DNA from: Cyclobacteriaceae bacterium
GTDB lineage: Bacteria > Bacteroidota > Bacteroidia > Cytophagales > Cyclobacteriaceae
Direction of reading: 5' to 3'
DNA: 64,000 bases
NCBI GenBank assembly: GCA_028285445.1
Contig: JANQPQ010000043.1
Span: 176,249 to 240,248, forward strand
In this document: one piece after another, positions 43,127-52,355 of the stretch
Numbering within the stretch: the first letter of the stretch is position 1
Layout: the number at the start of each line of letters is the position of its first letter
Made by a program: the position numbers and the translations under genes
Notes under the pieces: generated by a model
What the model was told of the DNA's origin: nothing
The model's input: only the letters and a program-made list of their open reading frames with translations
The model's database searches: none

Positions 43127-45622
43127 TTAGCTACCGCAGGCTATGCATTCATCTGGGTTATCCAGAGAACAGCTCATGTCAGAGAGCTTCTGCTCTCTTG
43201 AAACATCAGCCGGACTGGTAATGGTATTCTCAGTTGTCGGTGTTGATGTTGTTGAAGGAGCAGTGGCTGTAACTGCGGCGGTTCCATCGTTGGCAGCTTC
43301 ACCAACTGCAACTGTAGCCATTTCCTTTTCCTGAGTTTCAGGTTGCTTCAAAGCTTCCTTATCAACAGTAAACTTGATAGCATCGGTAGCTGGCTTAGAG
43401 CGGAGATAATACATGCCAGTTTTCAAGCCTTTCTTCCAAGCGTAGAAGTGCATTGAAGTAAGCTTTCCAAAGTTTGGATCTGGAATGTGAATGTTCAAGC
43501 TCTGGCTCTGGTCAATGTAAGCACCTCGATCTGCAGACATATCAATGATAGCCTTTTGGGAAATCTCCCAAACGGTTTTATAGAGATCTTTAATGTTCTG
43601 AGGTATTTCAGCGATATCCTGAACGGAACCATTGGCAGCAATCAGCCTGTTCTTCATAGATTCGTTCCATAGGTCAGCTTCAATAAGATCCTTCATCAAA
43701 TGCTTGTTAACAACAATGAATTCTCCGGATAATGTTCTTCTGGTATAGATATTTGAAGTATATGGCTCGAAGCATTCGTTGTTGCCGAGTATCTGAGAAG
43801 TAGAGGCAGTAGGCATTGGAGCAAGCAATAGCGAATTCCTAATACCGTGCTCTTTAACTTCTTTCTTCAGGCTATCCCAATCCCAACGGCCAGAGTTGGG
43901 AGAAACACCCCACATATCAAATTGCAAGATTCCTTTCGACGCTGGAGAGTCCTTGAAGGTCTCGTAAGCACCATCTTGCATGGCAAGATCCTTAGAGGCT
44001 GTTAAGGCTGAGAAGTAGATTGTCTCAAAGATGTCCTCATTCAAGCCTCTTGCCTCTTGAGAATCGAAAGGCATTCTTAACAGGCTGAAGGCATCTGCAA
44101 GACCTTGTACGCCAATACCAATAGGGCGGTGACGCATGTTGGAGTTGCGAGCTTCCTCAACAGGGTAGTAGTTTACATCAATTACCTTGTTAAGGTTTTT
44201 AGTGATGACGTAGGTTACATCATAAAGCTTCTGGTGATCGAACTTGCCATCTTCAGTTACAAACTTAGGCAGTGCGATAGAAGCCAGGTTGCAAACTGCT
44301 ACCTCATCTTCGCTAGTGTATTCAATAATCTCTGTGCAGAGGTTACTGGATTTGATAGTACCAAGGTTTTTCTGGTTGGATTTCTTATTGGCAGCATCCT
44401 TATAGAGAATGTAAGGTGTACCGGTCTCGATTTGAGATTCTAGAATTTCAAACCAAAGGTCTTGGGCCTTAACCTGCTTTCTGTATTTTTCTTCCTTCTC
44501 GTATTTCTCGTAGAGCTTCTCAAACTCTTCGCCGTAGCAATCGGCCAGACCTGGAGCTTCGTTAGGGCAGAACAATGACCACATGCCATTATCTTCCACC
44601 CTCTTCATAAATAGATCAGAGATCCAGATTGCATAGAATAGATCTCTGGCTCTCATTTCTTCCTTGCCGTGGTTTTTCTTCAGATCAAGGAATTCGAAGA
44701 TATCTGCATGCCATGGCTCAAGATAGATTGCGAAGCTACCTTTTCTCTTTCCACCGCCTTGGTCGACATAGCGTGCTGTCATATCGAAGTTGCGAAGCAT
44801 AGGAACGATACCGTTAGAGCTTCCTCCAGTTCCTTTGATGTAAGAGCCTTTAGCTCGAACGTTGTGGATGCTCAGGCCAATTCCACCAGCAGATTGTGAA
44901 ATTTTAGCACACTGCTTTAAAGTATCATAAATGCCATCAATGCTGTCGTCTTTCATAGTTAATAAGAAACAAGACGATAGCTGTGGCTTTGGTGTACCAG
45001 CATTGAATAGGGTAGGAGTGGCGTGTGTGAACCACTTCTCCGACATCAGGTTGTATGTTTCAATTGCGGCTTCGATATCATCCCCATGAATACCGACTGC
45101 CACCCTCATTAGCATGTGTTGAGGCCTTTCAACTATTTTACCATCAACCTTCATTAGATACGAGCGCTCAAGCGTCTTAAAACCAAAGTAGTCGTAGTTG
45201 AAATCTCTATCGTAAATAATAGAGGAATCAAGCATTGCTGCATGCTTGTTAATAATGCCGTAAGTTTCTTTTGAAATTAGGGCTGCGTTCTCTCCTGTTT
45301 TAGGATCGGTGTAGGTGTAAAGCCTTTTCATTGTATTTGAAAAAGACTTACTGGTTACTTTGTGCAAATTCGAAATTGCAATCCTGGCGGCAAGTTTAGC
45401 GAAGTCAGGGTGTTTGGTTGTCATAGATGCCGCGATCTCCGCTGCCAAATTATCCAGCTCCACTGTGGTAACCCCATCATAAATACCTTCAATTACCTTT
45501 TTGGCAATATCAATGGTATTTACATAGCGACTATCCAGTCCATAGCAAAGCTTCTCTACTCTCGCTGTTACCTTGTCAAACTTTACCGATTCTCGGCGAC
45601 CATCTCTTTTAATAACATACAT
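43127..45622 (-). CDS. nrdA: class I ribonucleoside-diphosphate reductase, alpha subunit
   Basis: The 831-residue protein has an N-terminal ATP-cone (Y-V-I-K-R-D-G-R, residues 1-90) for allosteric control. The catalytic core includes the redox cysteines (Q-L-S-S-C-F-L and V-A-V-C-N-L) and the N-L-C-T-E-I radical/active-site motif. A C-terminal swinging pair C-I-A-C is carried on a long Thr/Ala/Pro-rich linker. It reduces ribonucleoside diphosphates to deoxy forms using the radical made by NrdB. The linker of about 50 residues before the tail is longer and lower in complexity than usual. nrdB lies 61 bases upstream on the same strand and the two form one transcript. Confidence 0.97.
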   Translation of the reverse strand: MYVIKRDGRRESVKFDKVTARVEKLCYGLDSRYVNTIDIAKKVIEGIYDGVTTVELDNLAAEIAASMTTKHPDFAKLAARIAISNLHKVTSKSFSNTMKRLYTYTDPKTGENAALISKETYGIINKHAAMLDSSIIYDRDFNYDYFGFKTLERSYLMKVDGKIVERPQHMLMRVAVGIHGDDIEAAIETYNLMSEKWFTHATPTLFNAGTPKPQLSSCFLLTMKDDSIDGIYDTLKQCAKISQSAGGIGLSIHNVRAKGSYIKGTGGSSNGIVPMLRNFDMTARYVDQGGGKRKGSFAIYLEPWHADIFEFLDLKKNHGKEEMRARDLFYAIWISDLFMKRVEDNGMWSLFCPNEAPGLADCYGEEFEKLYEKYEKEEKYRKQVKAQDLWFEILESQIETGTPYILYKDAANKKSNQKNLGTIKSSNLCTEIIEYTSEDEVAVCNLASIALPKFVTEDGKFDHQKLYDVTYVITKNLNKVIDVNYYPVEEARNSNMRHRPIGIGVQGLADAFSLLRMPFDSQEARGLNEDIFETIYFSALTASKDLAMQDGAYETFKDSPASKGILQFDMWGVSPNSGRWDWDSLKKEVKEHGIRNSLLLAPMPTASTSQILGNNECFEPYTSNIYTRRTLSGEFIVVNKHLMKDLIEADLWNESMKNRLIAANGSVQDIAEIPQNIKDLYKTVWEISQKAIIDMSADRGAYIDQSQSLNIHIPDPNFGKLTSMHFYAWKKGLKTGMYYLRSKPATDAIKFTVDKEALKQPETQEKEMATVAVGEAANDGTAAVTATAPSTTSTPTTENTITSPADVSREQKLSDMSCSLDNPDECIACGS

Positions 45623-45683
45623 AACTTAGTGATTTAGGGGATTGATAAATTCTAATTTAGTCATTAGGGGTTGGTGGTATAAA

Positions 45684-46670
45684 TTAGAAGTCCTCGTCTA
45701 ATGAGAACTTTGGTGCTTCTTCTTCGTCGTTTTTCATAACTCCGGCCTTCTGGTATTCGCCAACTCTTTTCTCGAAGAAATTGGTTTTTCCCTGAAGGGA
45801 GATCATTTCCATAAAATCGAAAGGATTGGTGGAGTTATAAATTTTAGGACATTCAAGTGCGGTAAGTAGTCTGTCCGCAACAAACTCTATGTACTGGCAC
45901 ATTAAATCCGCATTCATTCCAATCAACTTCACAGGCAAGGCGTCAGTAACAAACTCCTTTTCAATTTCAACGGCGTTTGTGATAATATCTTGTACTCGTT
46001 CTACAGGAAGTTTATTAATAATGTGATTGTTGTACAGCAAGCAGGCGAAATCGCAGTGCAGCCCTTCATCTCTTGAGATAAGCTCGTTTGAGAAACTCAA
46101 CCCTGGCATAAGCCCTCTTTTCTTAAGCCAGAAAATAGAGCAGAAACTTCCAGAAAAGAAGATTCCTTCTACGGCAGCAAACGCAATTAACCTTTCGGCA
46201 AACGTAGCGTCATCGATCCATCGCAATGCCCAATCAGCTTTCTTCTTTACACAATCCATCGTTTCGATTGCGTGAAATAGTTTGTCTTTCTCCTGAGTGT
46301 CTTTTACGTAGGTATCTATTAATAAAGAGTAAGTTTCAGAATGGATGTTTTCAATGGCAATCTGGAAGCCATAGAAGAATTTCGCTTCAGTGTATTGCAC
46401 GTCGGAAACGAAATTTTCTGCGAGATTTTCGTTTACAATACCGTCGCTGGCTGCGAAAAATGCCAGTACGTGGGAAATGAAATGCCTTTCTCCGTCGTTG
46501 AGTTCATCCCAGTCCTTTAGATCCTGACTGAGGTCGATCTCCTCGGCAGTCCAGAAACTAGCTTCTGCTTTCTTGTAAAACTGCCAAATATCGTCGTGAA
46601 CAATCGGGAATAGTACGAACCTGTCTTTGTTCTCCTTGAGTATCGGTTCGGCTGCAGCGTTGTCGTTCAT
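45684..46670 (-). CDS. nrdB: class I ribonucleoside-diphosphate reductase, beta subunit
   Basis: The 328-residue protein carries the dimetal and radical site: Asp46 (EIDLSQD), Glu107 and His110 with the tyrosine at 114 (ENIHSETY), and later E-x-x-H-x-x-F ligands (RDEGLHCDF). This tyrosine pattern is that of class Ia/b with a Tyr radical. The C-terminal tail F-S-L-D-E-D-F is the peptide that docks on NrdA. It makes the radical needed for deoxynucleotide synthesis in the cytoplasm. It is the first gene of nrdBA; a long, hairpin-rich leader lies upstream (46671-46861). Confidence 0.97.
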   Translation of the reverse strand: MNDNAAAEPILKENKDRFVLFPIVHDDIWQFYKKAEASFWTAEEIDLSQDLKDWDELNDGERHFISHVLAFFAASDGIVNENLAENFVSDVQYTEAKFFYGFQIAIENIHSETYSLLIDTYVKDTQEKDKLFHAIETMDCVKKKADWALRWIDDATFAERLIAFAAVEGIFFSGSFCSIFWLKKRGLMPGLSFSNELISRDEGLHCDFACLLYNNHIINKLPVERVQDIITNAVEIEKEFVTDALPVKLIGMNADLMCQYIEFVADRLLTALECPKIYNSTNPFDFMEMISLQGKTNFFEKRVGEYQKAGVMKNDEEEAPKFSLDEDF

Positions 46671-46727
46671 TAATCTATCAATTAGCGATGTCTAATAAAA
46701 TATTAACGAATTGCCTAATAGCCTGAA

Positions 46728-46776
46728 ATTACTCCGAATGAGGGATTCTCATTACGCGTTAGTCAATAGGAGTAAT
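46728..46776 (-). promoter_or_regulatory. nested hairpin in the nrdB leader
   Basis: ATTACTCC (46728-46735) pairs with GGAGTAAT (46769-46776), and inside it AATGAG (46737-46742) pairs with CTCATT (46748-46753). Both arms are perfect. It lies 58-106 bases before the nrdB start and so would be within the leader RNA if transcription begins near 46850. It could be a regulatory RNA structure for dNTP synthesis. Confidence 0.4.
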
Positions 46777-46832
46777 ATCAAATTGCTCTTAAACAATTCG
46801 CTTAAATTGTTAATTAGTTTATAGTTGAATGC

Positions 46833-46861
46833 GTTTTGATCAGCACCATTGATCAAAACTA
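46833..46861 (-). promoter_or_regulatory. operator-like inverted repeat over the probable nrdB promoter
   Basis: GTTTTGATCA (46833-46842) and TGATCAAAAC (46850-46859) are perfect inverted copies with a 7-base spacer. The right arm is overlapped on the minus strand by TAGTTTTG (46861-46854), which fits the -7 consensus TAnnTTTG. A factor bound to the dyad would cover the promoter. It does not resemble an NrdR box. The -33 element is not clear. Confidence 0.4.
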
Positions 46862-47060
46862 TTGGTGGGATAATTACCAGCGATAAACCCCTCACAAATA
46901 TTGTAAAACGAAGACTAAAAATCAACGCTGAAATGGGCCGTCAGATGGCCGAAAGCAAATGGCAAAAAACTCGTATAACTGCCTGTGCAATAGTAAGTTA
47001 ATTTTATAGCTTATAACCTCAGCTTCTACGAAAAATTCAACTGAGGGCAACATGAAATGT

Positions 47061-47095
47061 TTAAAAAAAATTAAAAAAAAATTAAAAAAAATTTA
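47061..47095. promoter_or_regulatory. three phased A-tracts upstream of rplU
   Basis: TT followed by runs of 8, 9 and 8 A residues recurs with a period of about 10-11 bases, ending about 25 bases upstream of the rplU -33 element. Tracts in helical phase bend DNA and AT-rich stretches here act as UP-like elements in other bacteria. This is expected for a strongly expressed ribosomal protein gene. Confidence 0.55.
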
Positions 47096-47119
47096 ACCTC
47101 GTTTTTCCCGAGACAATCG

Positions 47120-47151
47120 TTTGAAAATTCTTACAAAAGCGTCTATATTTG
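47120..47151 (+). promoter_or_regulatory. Bacteroidota consensus promoter of rplU-rpmA
   Basis: TTTG (47120-47123), exactly 20 bases, and TATATTTG (47144-47151) match the -33/-7 consensus perfectly. The transcript should start near 47158, giving a leader of about 26 bases before the ATG at 47184. Confidence 0.85.
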
Positions 47152-47183
47152 CAATCCATTTTTTAGAAGAAGATATTTTAGGC

Positions 47184-47498
47184 ATGTATGCAATCGTAAA
47201 TATCAGCGGCAAGCAATTTAAGGTAGAGAAAGACAAGACTGTTTATGCTCCTACTATGGAAGGCAAGGAAGGCGCCAAAGTTGAGTTTGGTGAAGTATTG
47301 CTGACTGATGATAAGGGTAAGGTAAATGTTGGCACTCCTATAATTAAGGGTGCAAAGGTTTCTGGTAAGATCGTAGAGCACGGCAAGGGAGATAAGGTAA
47401 TCGTTTTCAAGAAGAAGCGAAGAAAAGGGTACAAGGTGAAAAACGGTCATCGCCAGGGATACACCAAAGTGTTAATTGAAAAGATAACAGCGAAGTAA
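47184..47498 (+). CDS. rplU: 50S ribosomal protein L21
   Basis: From the ATG at 47184 the protein has 104 residues and begins [12 protein letters not shown], the standard L21 start. The C-terminus contains the conserved [15 protein letters not shown], matching the 23S rRNA-binding tail. The frame extends upstream to 47121 but that runs over the promoter, so it is not the start. L21 binds 23S rRNA near L20 in the large subunit. It is followed after one base by rpmA, the usual rplU-rpmA pair. Confidence 0.98.
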   Translation: MYAIVNISGKQFKVEKDKTVYAPTMEGKEGAKVEFGEVLLTDDKGKVNVGTPIIKGAKVSGKIVEHGKGDKVIVFKKKRRKGYKVKNGHRQGYTKVLIEKITAK

Positions 47499-47499
47499 A

Positions 47500-47760
47500 A
47501 TGGCACATAAGAAAGGAGCAGGTAGTTCCAGGAACGGAAGAGAGTCGGAAAGTAAACGACTTGGTGTAAAGATTTTCGGTGGGCAGTTTGCAAAGGCCGG
47601 AAACATTATCGTTCGCCAGAGAGGTACAAAGCATCACCCAGGTACTAATGTTGGTCTGGGTAAAGATCACACTTTGTTTGCCCTTGAAGACGGTATCGTC
47701 AACTTCAGAAAAGGAAGGCAAAACAGATCTTATGTTTCTATTCTTCCAAAGGAAGCCTAA
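47500..47760 (+). CDS. rpmA: 50S ribosomal protein L27
   Basis: The 86-residue protein starts [14 protein letters not shown], the canonical L27 N-terminus that reaches the peptidyl transferase centre, without the extra cleaved peptide seen in Firmicutes. The G-G-Q-F, R-Q-R-G-T-K and [16 protein letters not shown] motifs are all present. It stands one base after rplU and ends before a strong terminator. Confidence 0.98.
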   Translation: MAHKKGAGSSRNGRESESKRLGVKIFGGQFAKAGNIIVRQRGTKHHPGTNVGLGKDHTLFALEDGIVNFRKGRQNRSYVSILPKEA

Positions 47761-47780
47761 CAACAAAAGACTTTAAGTAT

Positions 47781-47807
47781 AAGCGTTGAGAAATCAACGC
47801 TTTTTTT
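47781..47807 (+). terminator. terminator of rplU-rpmA
   Basis: AAGCGTTGA (47781-47789) pairs with TCAACGCTT (47794-47802) around a GAAA tetraloop, and the T-run continues to 47807. It begins 20 bases after the rpmA stop. Confidence 0.93.
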
Positions 47808-47822
47808 ATGCCTGAATATTTA

Positions 47823-48446
47823 CTAAAAGAAACTGAAACTGGATACTTCGCGAAAGAACCGAATTAGCACAGCTGGCTCCAGTACCAGCGTGAAAGCCAA
47901 ACCAAACACGGCACCGTAGAAGTGTGCATCGTGGTTGATGTTGTCTCGACTTCCTTTAGCCTGATAATAGGAGTAGATCAAATACAAAGTGCCAAGGATG
48001 AATCCGGGAATGCCGATGGGCAGAAATAGGAAATAGATTTTATTTAATGGGAAAAACAATATGCTGCTAAAAACCAATGCTGCAACACCTCCCGAAGCCC
48101 CCAAAGAATTATAGTGTGGATTATCTCTATTCTTTAGAAAAGTGGGTATGTCTGACACAATTATACCAAGCAAATAGAAGAGAACGAAAATCACCAGCCC
48201 CTGCGAGCCGTACAGATTAATGAAAGTAATCTCTACGCTTCGGCCGAAAAAATACAGTGCAATCATATTTAGCAACAAGTGCATGGTGTTGCTATGAATG
48301 AGGCCGCTGGTTATGAACCTATAATATTGTTTTTGATGCTGAACTAAATAGGGGTTGAGCAACCACTGCTGCAAGCGCTGGGGTTGGTTCCAGGCATACA
48401 TGCTGGCAATGACCGTAACCACTATGATTACAACCGTCACAGACAT
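47823..48446 (-). CDS. rhomboid-family intramembrane serine protease
   Basis: The 207-residue protein has about six membrane helices. The catalytic Ser lies in G-A-S-G-G (near residue 117) and the catalytic His in D-A-H-F-Y-G-A-V-F-G (near residue 180), with the supporting H-S-N-T-M-H-L-L-L-N-M in the second helix. It should cleave membrane proteins within or near the bilayer. It is the last gene of the seven-gene minus-strand operon; its ATG overlaps the polyprenyl synthase TAA by one base (TAATG). Length is at the short end of the family but complete. Confidence 0.93.
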   Translation of the reverse strand: MSVTVVIIVVTVIASMYAWNQPQRLQQWLLNPYLVQHQKQYYRFITSGLIHSNTMHLLLNMIALYFFGRSVEITFINLYGSQGLVIFVLFYLLGIIVSDIPTFLKNRDNPHYNSLGASGGVAALVFSSILFFPLNKIYFLFLPIGIPGFILGTLYLIYSYYQAKGSRDNINHDAHFYGAVFGLAFTLVLEPAVLIRFFREVSSFSFF

Positions 48447-49426
48447 TAGTGTTCTCGATTGATGAGTACTTCGGCAAACTGAATGAGCGGTTTCACTTTC
48501 TGCTGATCAAACGCCGCATTTTCAAGGGAGGTAAATGCCGTTTGAAAGTAGTGATCGGCCTTTTGCTCTGTAGCTTCCTTAATACCCAGTTGATTGTAGA
48601 TTTCGGTAACAGCAGCGACTTTCTTGCTTTCATCAGCATCCTCGTTCTCAAGCCATGCCTTTAATTCTGTGGCTGCTTCGCCATTTGCTTTCTCTAAAGC
48701 TGTTATAAGTAAAAATGTCTTTTTGTTGGATACAATATCTCCGCCTTTACGCTTGCCAAATTTCTCCTGGTCTCCAAAGACATCCAAAAGGTCATCTTTT
48801 AATTGAAAGCCTACACCAAGGTTGAGTCCGAAATTTTTTAGTGCTTTCGATTCCCCAGGTGTAGCATTGCCAAGAATTGCTCCAAGTTCAAGGCTGAAAC
48901 CCAACAAGGCTGCAGTTTTCCTTTCAATCATTTCCAGATATTCATCTACTGATACTGCTTCCCTACTTTCGAAATTCATGTCCATCTGCTGCCCTTCACA
49001 AACTTCTGTGGCGCACTTGTTAAATGCAGTTAGTATTTGCTTGAGATGCTTAGAGTCAGATTCCATCATCTTCTCATAGGCTTTTACCAACATTACATCT
49101 CCGGAGAGGATGGCAATATCAGGGTTCCATTTTTCATGCACGGTTGCTTGCCCTCTCCGCAAAGGAGCCTCGTCCATAATATCATCGTGCATTAGTGTGA
49201 AATTGTGGAAAATCTCAATTGCTACAGCAGCGGGTAACGCCGGACCCAGATCATCTGAAAAAAGGCGGTAGGAAAGCAAGGTTAGCAGTGGCCTCAACCT
49301 TTTTCCTCCGAGATCCATAATATACCTGATCGGATCGTACAGCTCAGCAGGCGAGGAGCCAAAGTCTGTTTGCCTGACCTCCCCATCAATTAGTTTTAAG
49401 AGTTCTTCAAACTGAGAATTCATCAT
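48446..49426 (-). CDS. polyprenyl (trans-isoprenyl) diphosphate synthase
   Basis: The 326-residue enzyme has G-G-K-R-L-R-P-L for diphosphate binding, the first aspartate-rich motif H-D-D-I-M-D-E, and the second F-Q-L-K-D-D-L-L-D-V-F. It adds isopentenyl units to an allylic diphosphate; the chain length (GGPP or longer, as for menaquinone) cannot be fixed by eye. It is cytoplasmic or membrane-associated. It overlaps rnr upstream by 4 bases and the rhomboid gene downstream by one base, so translation is probably coupled. Confidence 0.93.
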   Translation of the reverse strand: MMNSQFEELLKLIDGEVRQTDFGSSPAELYDPIRYIMDLGGKRLRPLLTLLSYRLFSDDLGPALPAAVAIEIFHNFTLMHDDIMDEAPLRRGQATVHEKWNPDIAILSGDVMLVKAYEKMMESDSKHLKQILTAFNKCATEVCEGQQMDMNFESREAVSVDEYLEMIERKTAALLGFSLELGAILGNATPGESKALKNFGLNLGVGFQLKDDLLDVFGDQEKFGKRKGGDIVSNKKTFLLITALEKANGEAATELKAWLENEDADESKKVAAVTEIYNQLGIKEATEQKADHYFQTAFTSLENAAFDQQKVKPLIQFAEVLINREH

Positions 49427-51579
49427 TCTTCGTCTACAAGTTCCAGATCAATTGTTCTACGATCGATGTCGGTTTTCTTCACCCTCACGGTAAGCGGATC
49501 TCCAAGTGAAATTATTCTTTTGTTCTTAAGCCCTACTACTCTCAGGTTTTGCTCATCAAATTCATAATAGTCGCCTGTTAAATCGGCCAGGCGAATCATT
49601 CCTTCACACTTCGTTTCTGTCATCTCTACAAATATGCCCCATTCCGTTACACCAGAAACAATGCCCTCGTAATCTTTATCTTCCGCATTTTGCATAAACT
49701 CAACCTGCTTGTACTTAATAGATGCTCTTTCCGCATCGGCAGCTCTCTTTTCCCTTTCAGAACTGTGAACACATTTCTCCTCATAAGGTTCTCTGTCTGG
49801 CGACTTTCCGCGCTGCAGGTAATGATCGAGGAGGCGATGTACCATCACATCCGGATAGCGACGAATGGGTGAGGTAAAGTGCGTATAATGTTCAAAGGCC
49901 AAGCCAAAGTGCCCTTTGCTTTCCGTAGTGTAACTAGCTTTAGACATGGCCCGAATAGCCAAAGATTCCAACACATTTTGCTCTGGCTTTCCTTCTATGT
50001 CATCCATGAGTTTATTGAGGGAGCTGGAGATGGACCCAGACGCCATTTGGAAATCATGACCAAATCTCATGGCGAAAACTGAAAAGGCCTGCAATTTTTC
50101 AGGGTCGGGATAATCATGCACCCGATAGACGAATGTGTTTTTCTGCTTGCCTTGTTTTTGTTTATAGATGAATTCGGCCACTTTCTTGTTCGCCAAAAGC
50201 ATAAACTCCTCAACCAGCTTATGGGCATCCTTTCGAACTTTTGGAACAACACCTAGCGGCTTACCATGGCTATCAAGATCGAATTTTACTTCAACCGTCT
50301 CGAAGTTAATGGCTCCTTTGTCAAAGCGCTGCTTTCGCAAATCTTTGGCAAGTTGATTCAACTTCACCAGTTCATCAGCCAAATCTCCACCTTGAGTTTC
50401 AATACGCTTTTGAGCTTCTTCGTAGGTAAATCTTCTATCAGAATGAATAATGGCTCGTCCATACCATTCGCTTATAATATTGGCTTTGTCGTCAATTTCA
50501 AAAACCGCTGAAAATGTAAGCTTATCCTGATTGGGGTTTAGCGAGCAAAGATCATTTGACAACCTCTCAGGAAGCATGGGGATGGTTCTATCCACGAGAT
50601 AAACTGAGGTTGCCCTGGAGATGGCTTCTTTATCGAGAACGGAGTCTTCCTCCAGATAATGGGTTACATCGGCAATGTGCACACCAAGTTCGATGTTTCC
50701 ATTATCCAATTCCTGGTAGGAAAGTGCGTCATCGAAATCTTTTGCATCTTCCGGATCAATGGTGAAGGTGAGCACGTCTCTGAAGTCTCTCCTTTTCTTT
50801 AGTTCTTCTTTAGAGATACTGCTTTCTATAGATTCACTTGCCTTTAAGACTTTGGGAGGGAACTCAAAAGGCAAGCCGAATTCTGCCATGATTGAGTGTA
50901 TTTCTGCTTCATTTTCACCCGCAGCTCCCAGCACTTTGGTCACCTTGCCTTTGGCACTTCTATCACGAGTTGGCCAATCCAGTATTTTAACTATTACCTT
51001 GTCATTGTGTTTGGCCTTTTTGAGATTTTCAGGAGGAACGAAAATGTCCTCGTGAATGCGACGGTTATCGGGAATGACAAAGGCATAGTTGGGCGCGAGT
51101 TCAACTCTTCCAACCAATTCAGTTCTATTTCGGCTTAGAATTTTAGTGACCTTACCTTCTGGTCGGGGTCCATGTCTTTTACCATAGATCATCACCTGCA
51201 CCTGGTCACCATCCATGGCAAATTGTAGATGCTCGGTTTTTACCCAGACATCGGTGTCCATACCAGTTTCGGTTATGTAGGCATAGCGTTGGCTTACATG
51301 GTCTACTATCCCTGTAACTTCCTTCGGCTCCTTTTTACTTTTGAAACTGCCGTTACGAACCTTAAGAATTTTATTGTCGGACTCCAATTCATGAACTAAT
51401 CTGGGAATGGCGTTATTACTAACTTTATCCCGATAGCCAAGTTTCCGTGCTATTTGCTTTGGGGAATACGCTCGATCTAAATGAGCATTCAAAAAGGCCA
51501 GAATATCACTCTTGATTTTACCAGCATTTACGCCACTGCGGTTACGACCCTTCTTGGTCTTTTTTCTCTTTCGTCCCAT
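49423..51579 (-). CDS. rnr: ribonuclease R
   Basis: The 718-residue protein has an N-terminal basic helix-turn-helix region, two cold-shock domains (about 75-240), the RNB catalytic domain with D-P-E-D-A-K-D-F-D-D (four acidic ligands; about residues 275-284), and a C-terminal S1 domain (Y-E-G-I-V-S-G-V-T-E-W-G-I-F-V-E). It degrades structured RNA processively from the 3' end. The C-terminal tail is short compared with E. coli RNase R, which has a long basic tail. It overlaps the polyprenyl synthase gene by 4 bases and follows the exonuclease gene with 9 bases between. Confidence 0.96.
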   Translation of the reverse strand: MGRKRKKTKKGRNRSGVNAGKIKSDILAFLNAHLDRAYSPKQIARKLGYRDKVSNNAIPRLVHELESDNKILKVRNGSFKSKKEPKEVTGIVDHVSQRYAYITETGMDTDVWVKTEHLQFAMDGDQVQVMIYGKRHGPRPEGKVTKILSRNRTELVGRVELAPNYAFVIPDNRRIHEDIFVPPENLKKAKHNDKVIVKILDWPTRDRSAKGKVTKVLGAAGENEAEIHSIMAEFGLPFEFPPKVLKASESIESSISKEELKKRRDFRDVLTFTIDPEDAKDFDDALSYQELDNGNIELGVHIADVTHYLEEDSVLDKEAISRATSVYLVDRTIPMLPERLSNDLCSLNPNQDKLTFSAVFEIDDKANIISEWYGRAIIHSDRRFTYEEAQKRIETQGGDLADELVKLNQLAKDLRKQRFDKGAINFETVEVKFDLDSHGKPLGVVPKVRKDAHKLVEEFMLLANKKVAEFIYKQKQGKQKNTFVYRVHDYPDPEKLQAFSVFAMRFGHDFQMASGSISSSLNKLMDDIEGKPEQNVLESLAIRAMSKASYTTESKGHFGLAFEHYTHFTSPIRRYPDVMVHRLLDHYLQRGKSPDREPYEEKCVHSSEREKRAADAERASIKYKQVEFMQNAEDKDYEGIVSGVTEWGIFVEMTETKCEGMIRLADLTGDYYEFDEQNLRVVGLKNKRIISLGDPLTVRVKKTDIDRRTIDLELVDEE

Positions 51580-51588
51580 TAGGGTGGC

Positions 51589-52320
51589 TTAGAGCACCTG
51601 GATATTTTCGGGTTTTACGGTTTCAAGACTTTTCAGACGCAGAAATACCTGTGCGGTAACAACTATGTCTTGCTTGCAATATTGGGCAATCTTATCAAGG
51701 TCCCTGTCTTGATAGTAGACCTGGTTCACCATACTGCCGTCAATATCGCTTTTACTTGATTCTATTTTGAACAGCGCAGCTAGTAGCTCAAGGGAGGTGA
51801 AACTTTTCCTGTCTCCAAACTTCCATAGGTCCATGGTATCAATGTGATTGATTTCCCACGGCTTTTTACCGGCATGATTCAAAGCATAAGGGAGCTTGAC
51901 GCCGTTAATAAGCATTCTTCTGGTTATGTAGGGGTAGTCAAACTCTTTACCGTTGTGTGCACAAAATGCCAAACGTCGTTGATCAAACTTCGTGTCTAGC
52001 AGTTGCTTAAAATCCAGCAGCACTTGTCTTTCGTCGTCATTGGTGATATCCTTAACTCTTAAACTAAGTTCCCTATTATCATTATAATGAAATGAGCCCA
52101 GGCCAATAGTCACGATCTTTCCATACTCTGAATAGATGCCTGCCCTTTCATTGAAGAGTTCTTCAGGAGTCATAACATCGTTATTTAACAGAAAGCGTGA
52201 TTTCTTATTCCATTCCTTCTTTAGTCGCTCATCCAGTTCCTGATAGTTTGGTGCGCAGGCGACGGTCTCAATATCAAGAAAAAGTATATTCCTTAGTTCT
52301 TTATAAACTCTATCGTCCAT
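51589..52320 (-). CDS. DEDD-type 3'-5' exonuclease (PolB-exonuclease-like)
   Basis: The 243-residue protein shows the DnaQ-fold motifs in order: Exo I with F-L-D-I-E-T (about residues 14-19), Exo II with A-F-C-A-H-N-G-K-E-F-D (about 118-128), and Exo III as Y-C-K-Q-D (about 214-218), a Tyr-type (DEDDy) site. It is therefore likely an active metal-dependent 3'-5' exonuclease acting on DNA or RNA. Predicted proteins of this kind are common in Bacteroidota and lack a named role. It lies between lipB and rnr in the operon, which suggests a nucleic acid turnover function. Confidence 0.87.
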   Translation of the reverse strand: MDDRVYKELRNILFLDIETVACAPNYQELDERLKKEWNKKSRFLLNNDVMTPEELFNERAGIYSEYGKIVTIGLGSFHYNDNRELSLRVKDITNDDERQVLLDFKQLLDTKFDQRRLAFCAHNGKEFDYPYITRRMLINGVKLPYALNHAGKKPWEINHIDTMDLWKFGDRKSFTSLELLAALFKIESSKSDIDGSMVNQVYYQDRDLDKIAQYCKQDIVVTAQVFLRLKSLETVKPENIQVL

Positions 52321-52355
52321 GAAATTCGTAGTTGTGTCAGTGTAACGGGGCCCCG

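Larger units (their letters stand above)
46671..47183. other. 513-base divergent intergenic region between nrdB and rplU
   Basis: No established gene is present. It contains, from left to right, a nested hairpin (46728-46776), a small dyad AACAATT/AATTGTT (46792-46798 and 46805-46811), a 10-base inverted repeat over the likely nrdB promoter (46833-46861), a 22-codon frame (46933-47001), a CCTCAG/CTGAGG dyad (47017-47046), phased A-tracts (47061-47095) and the rplU promoter (47120-47151). The density of dyads is far above the other gaps in the window. Confidence 0.6.
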
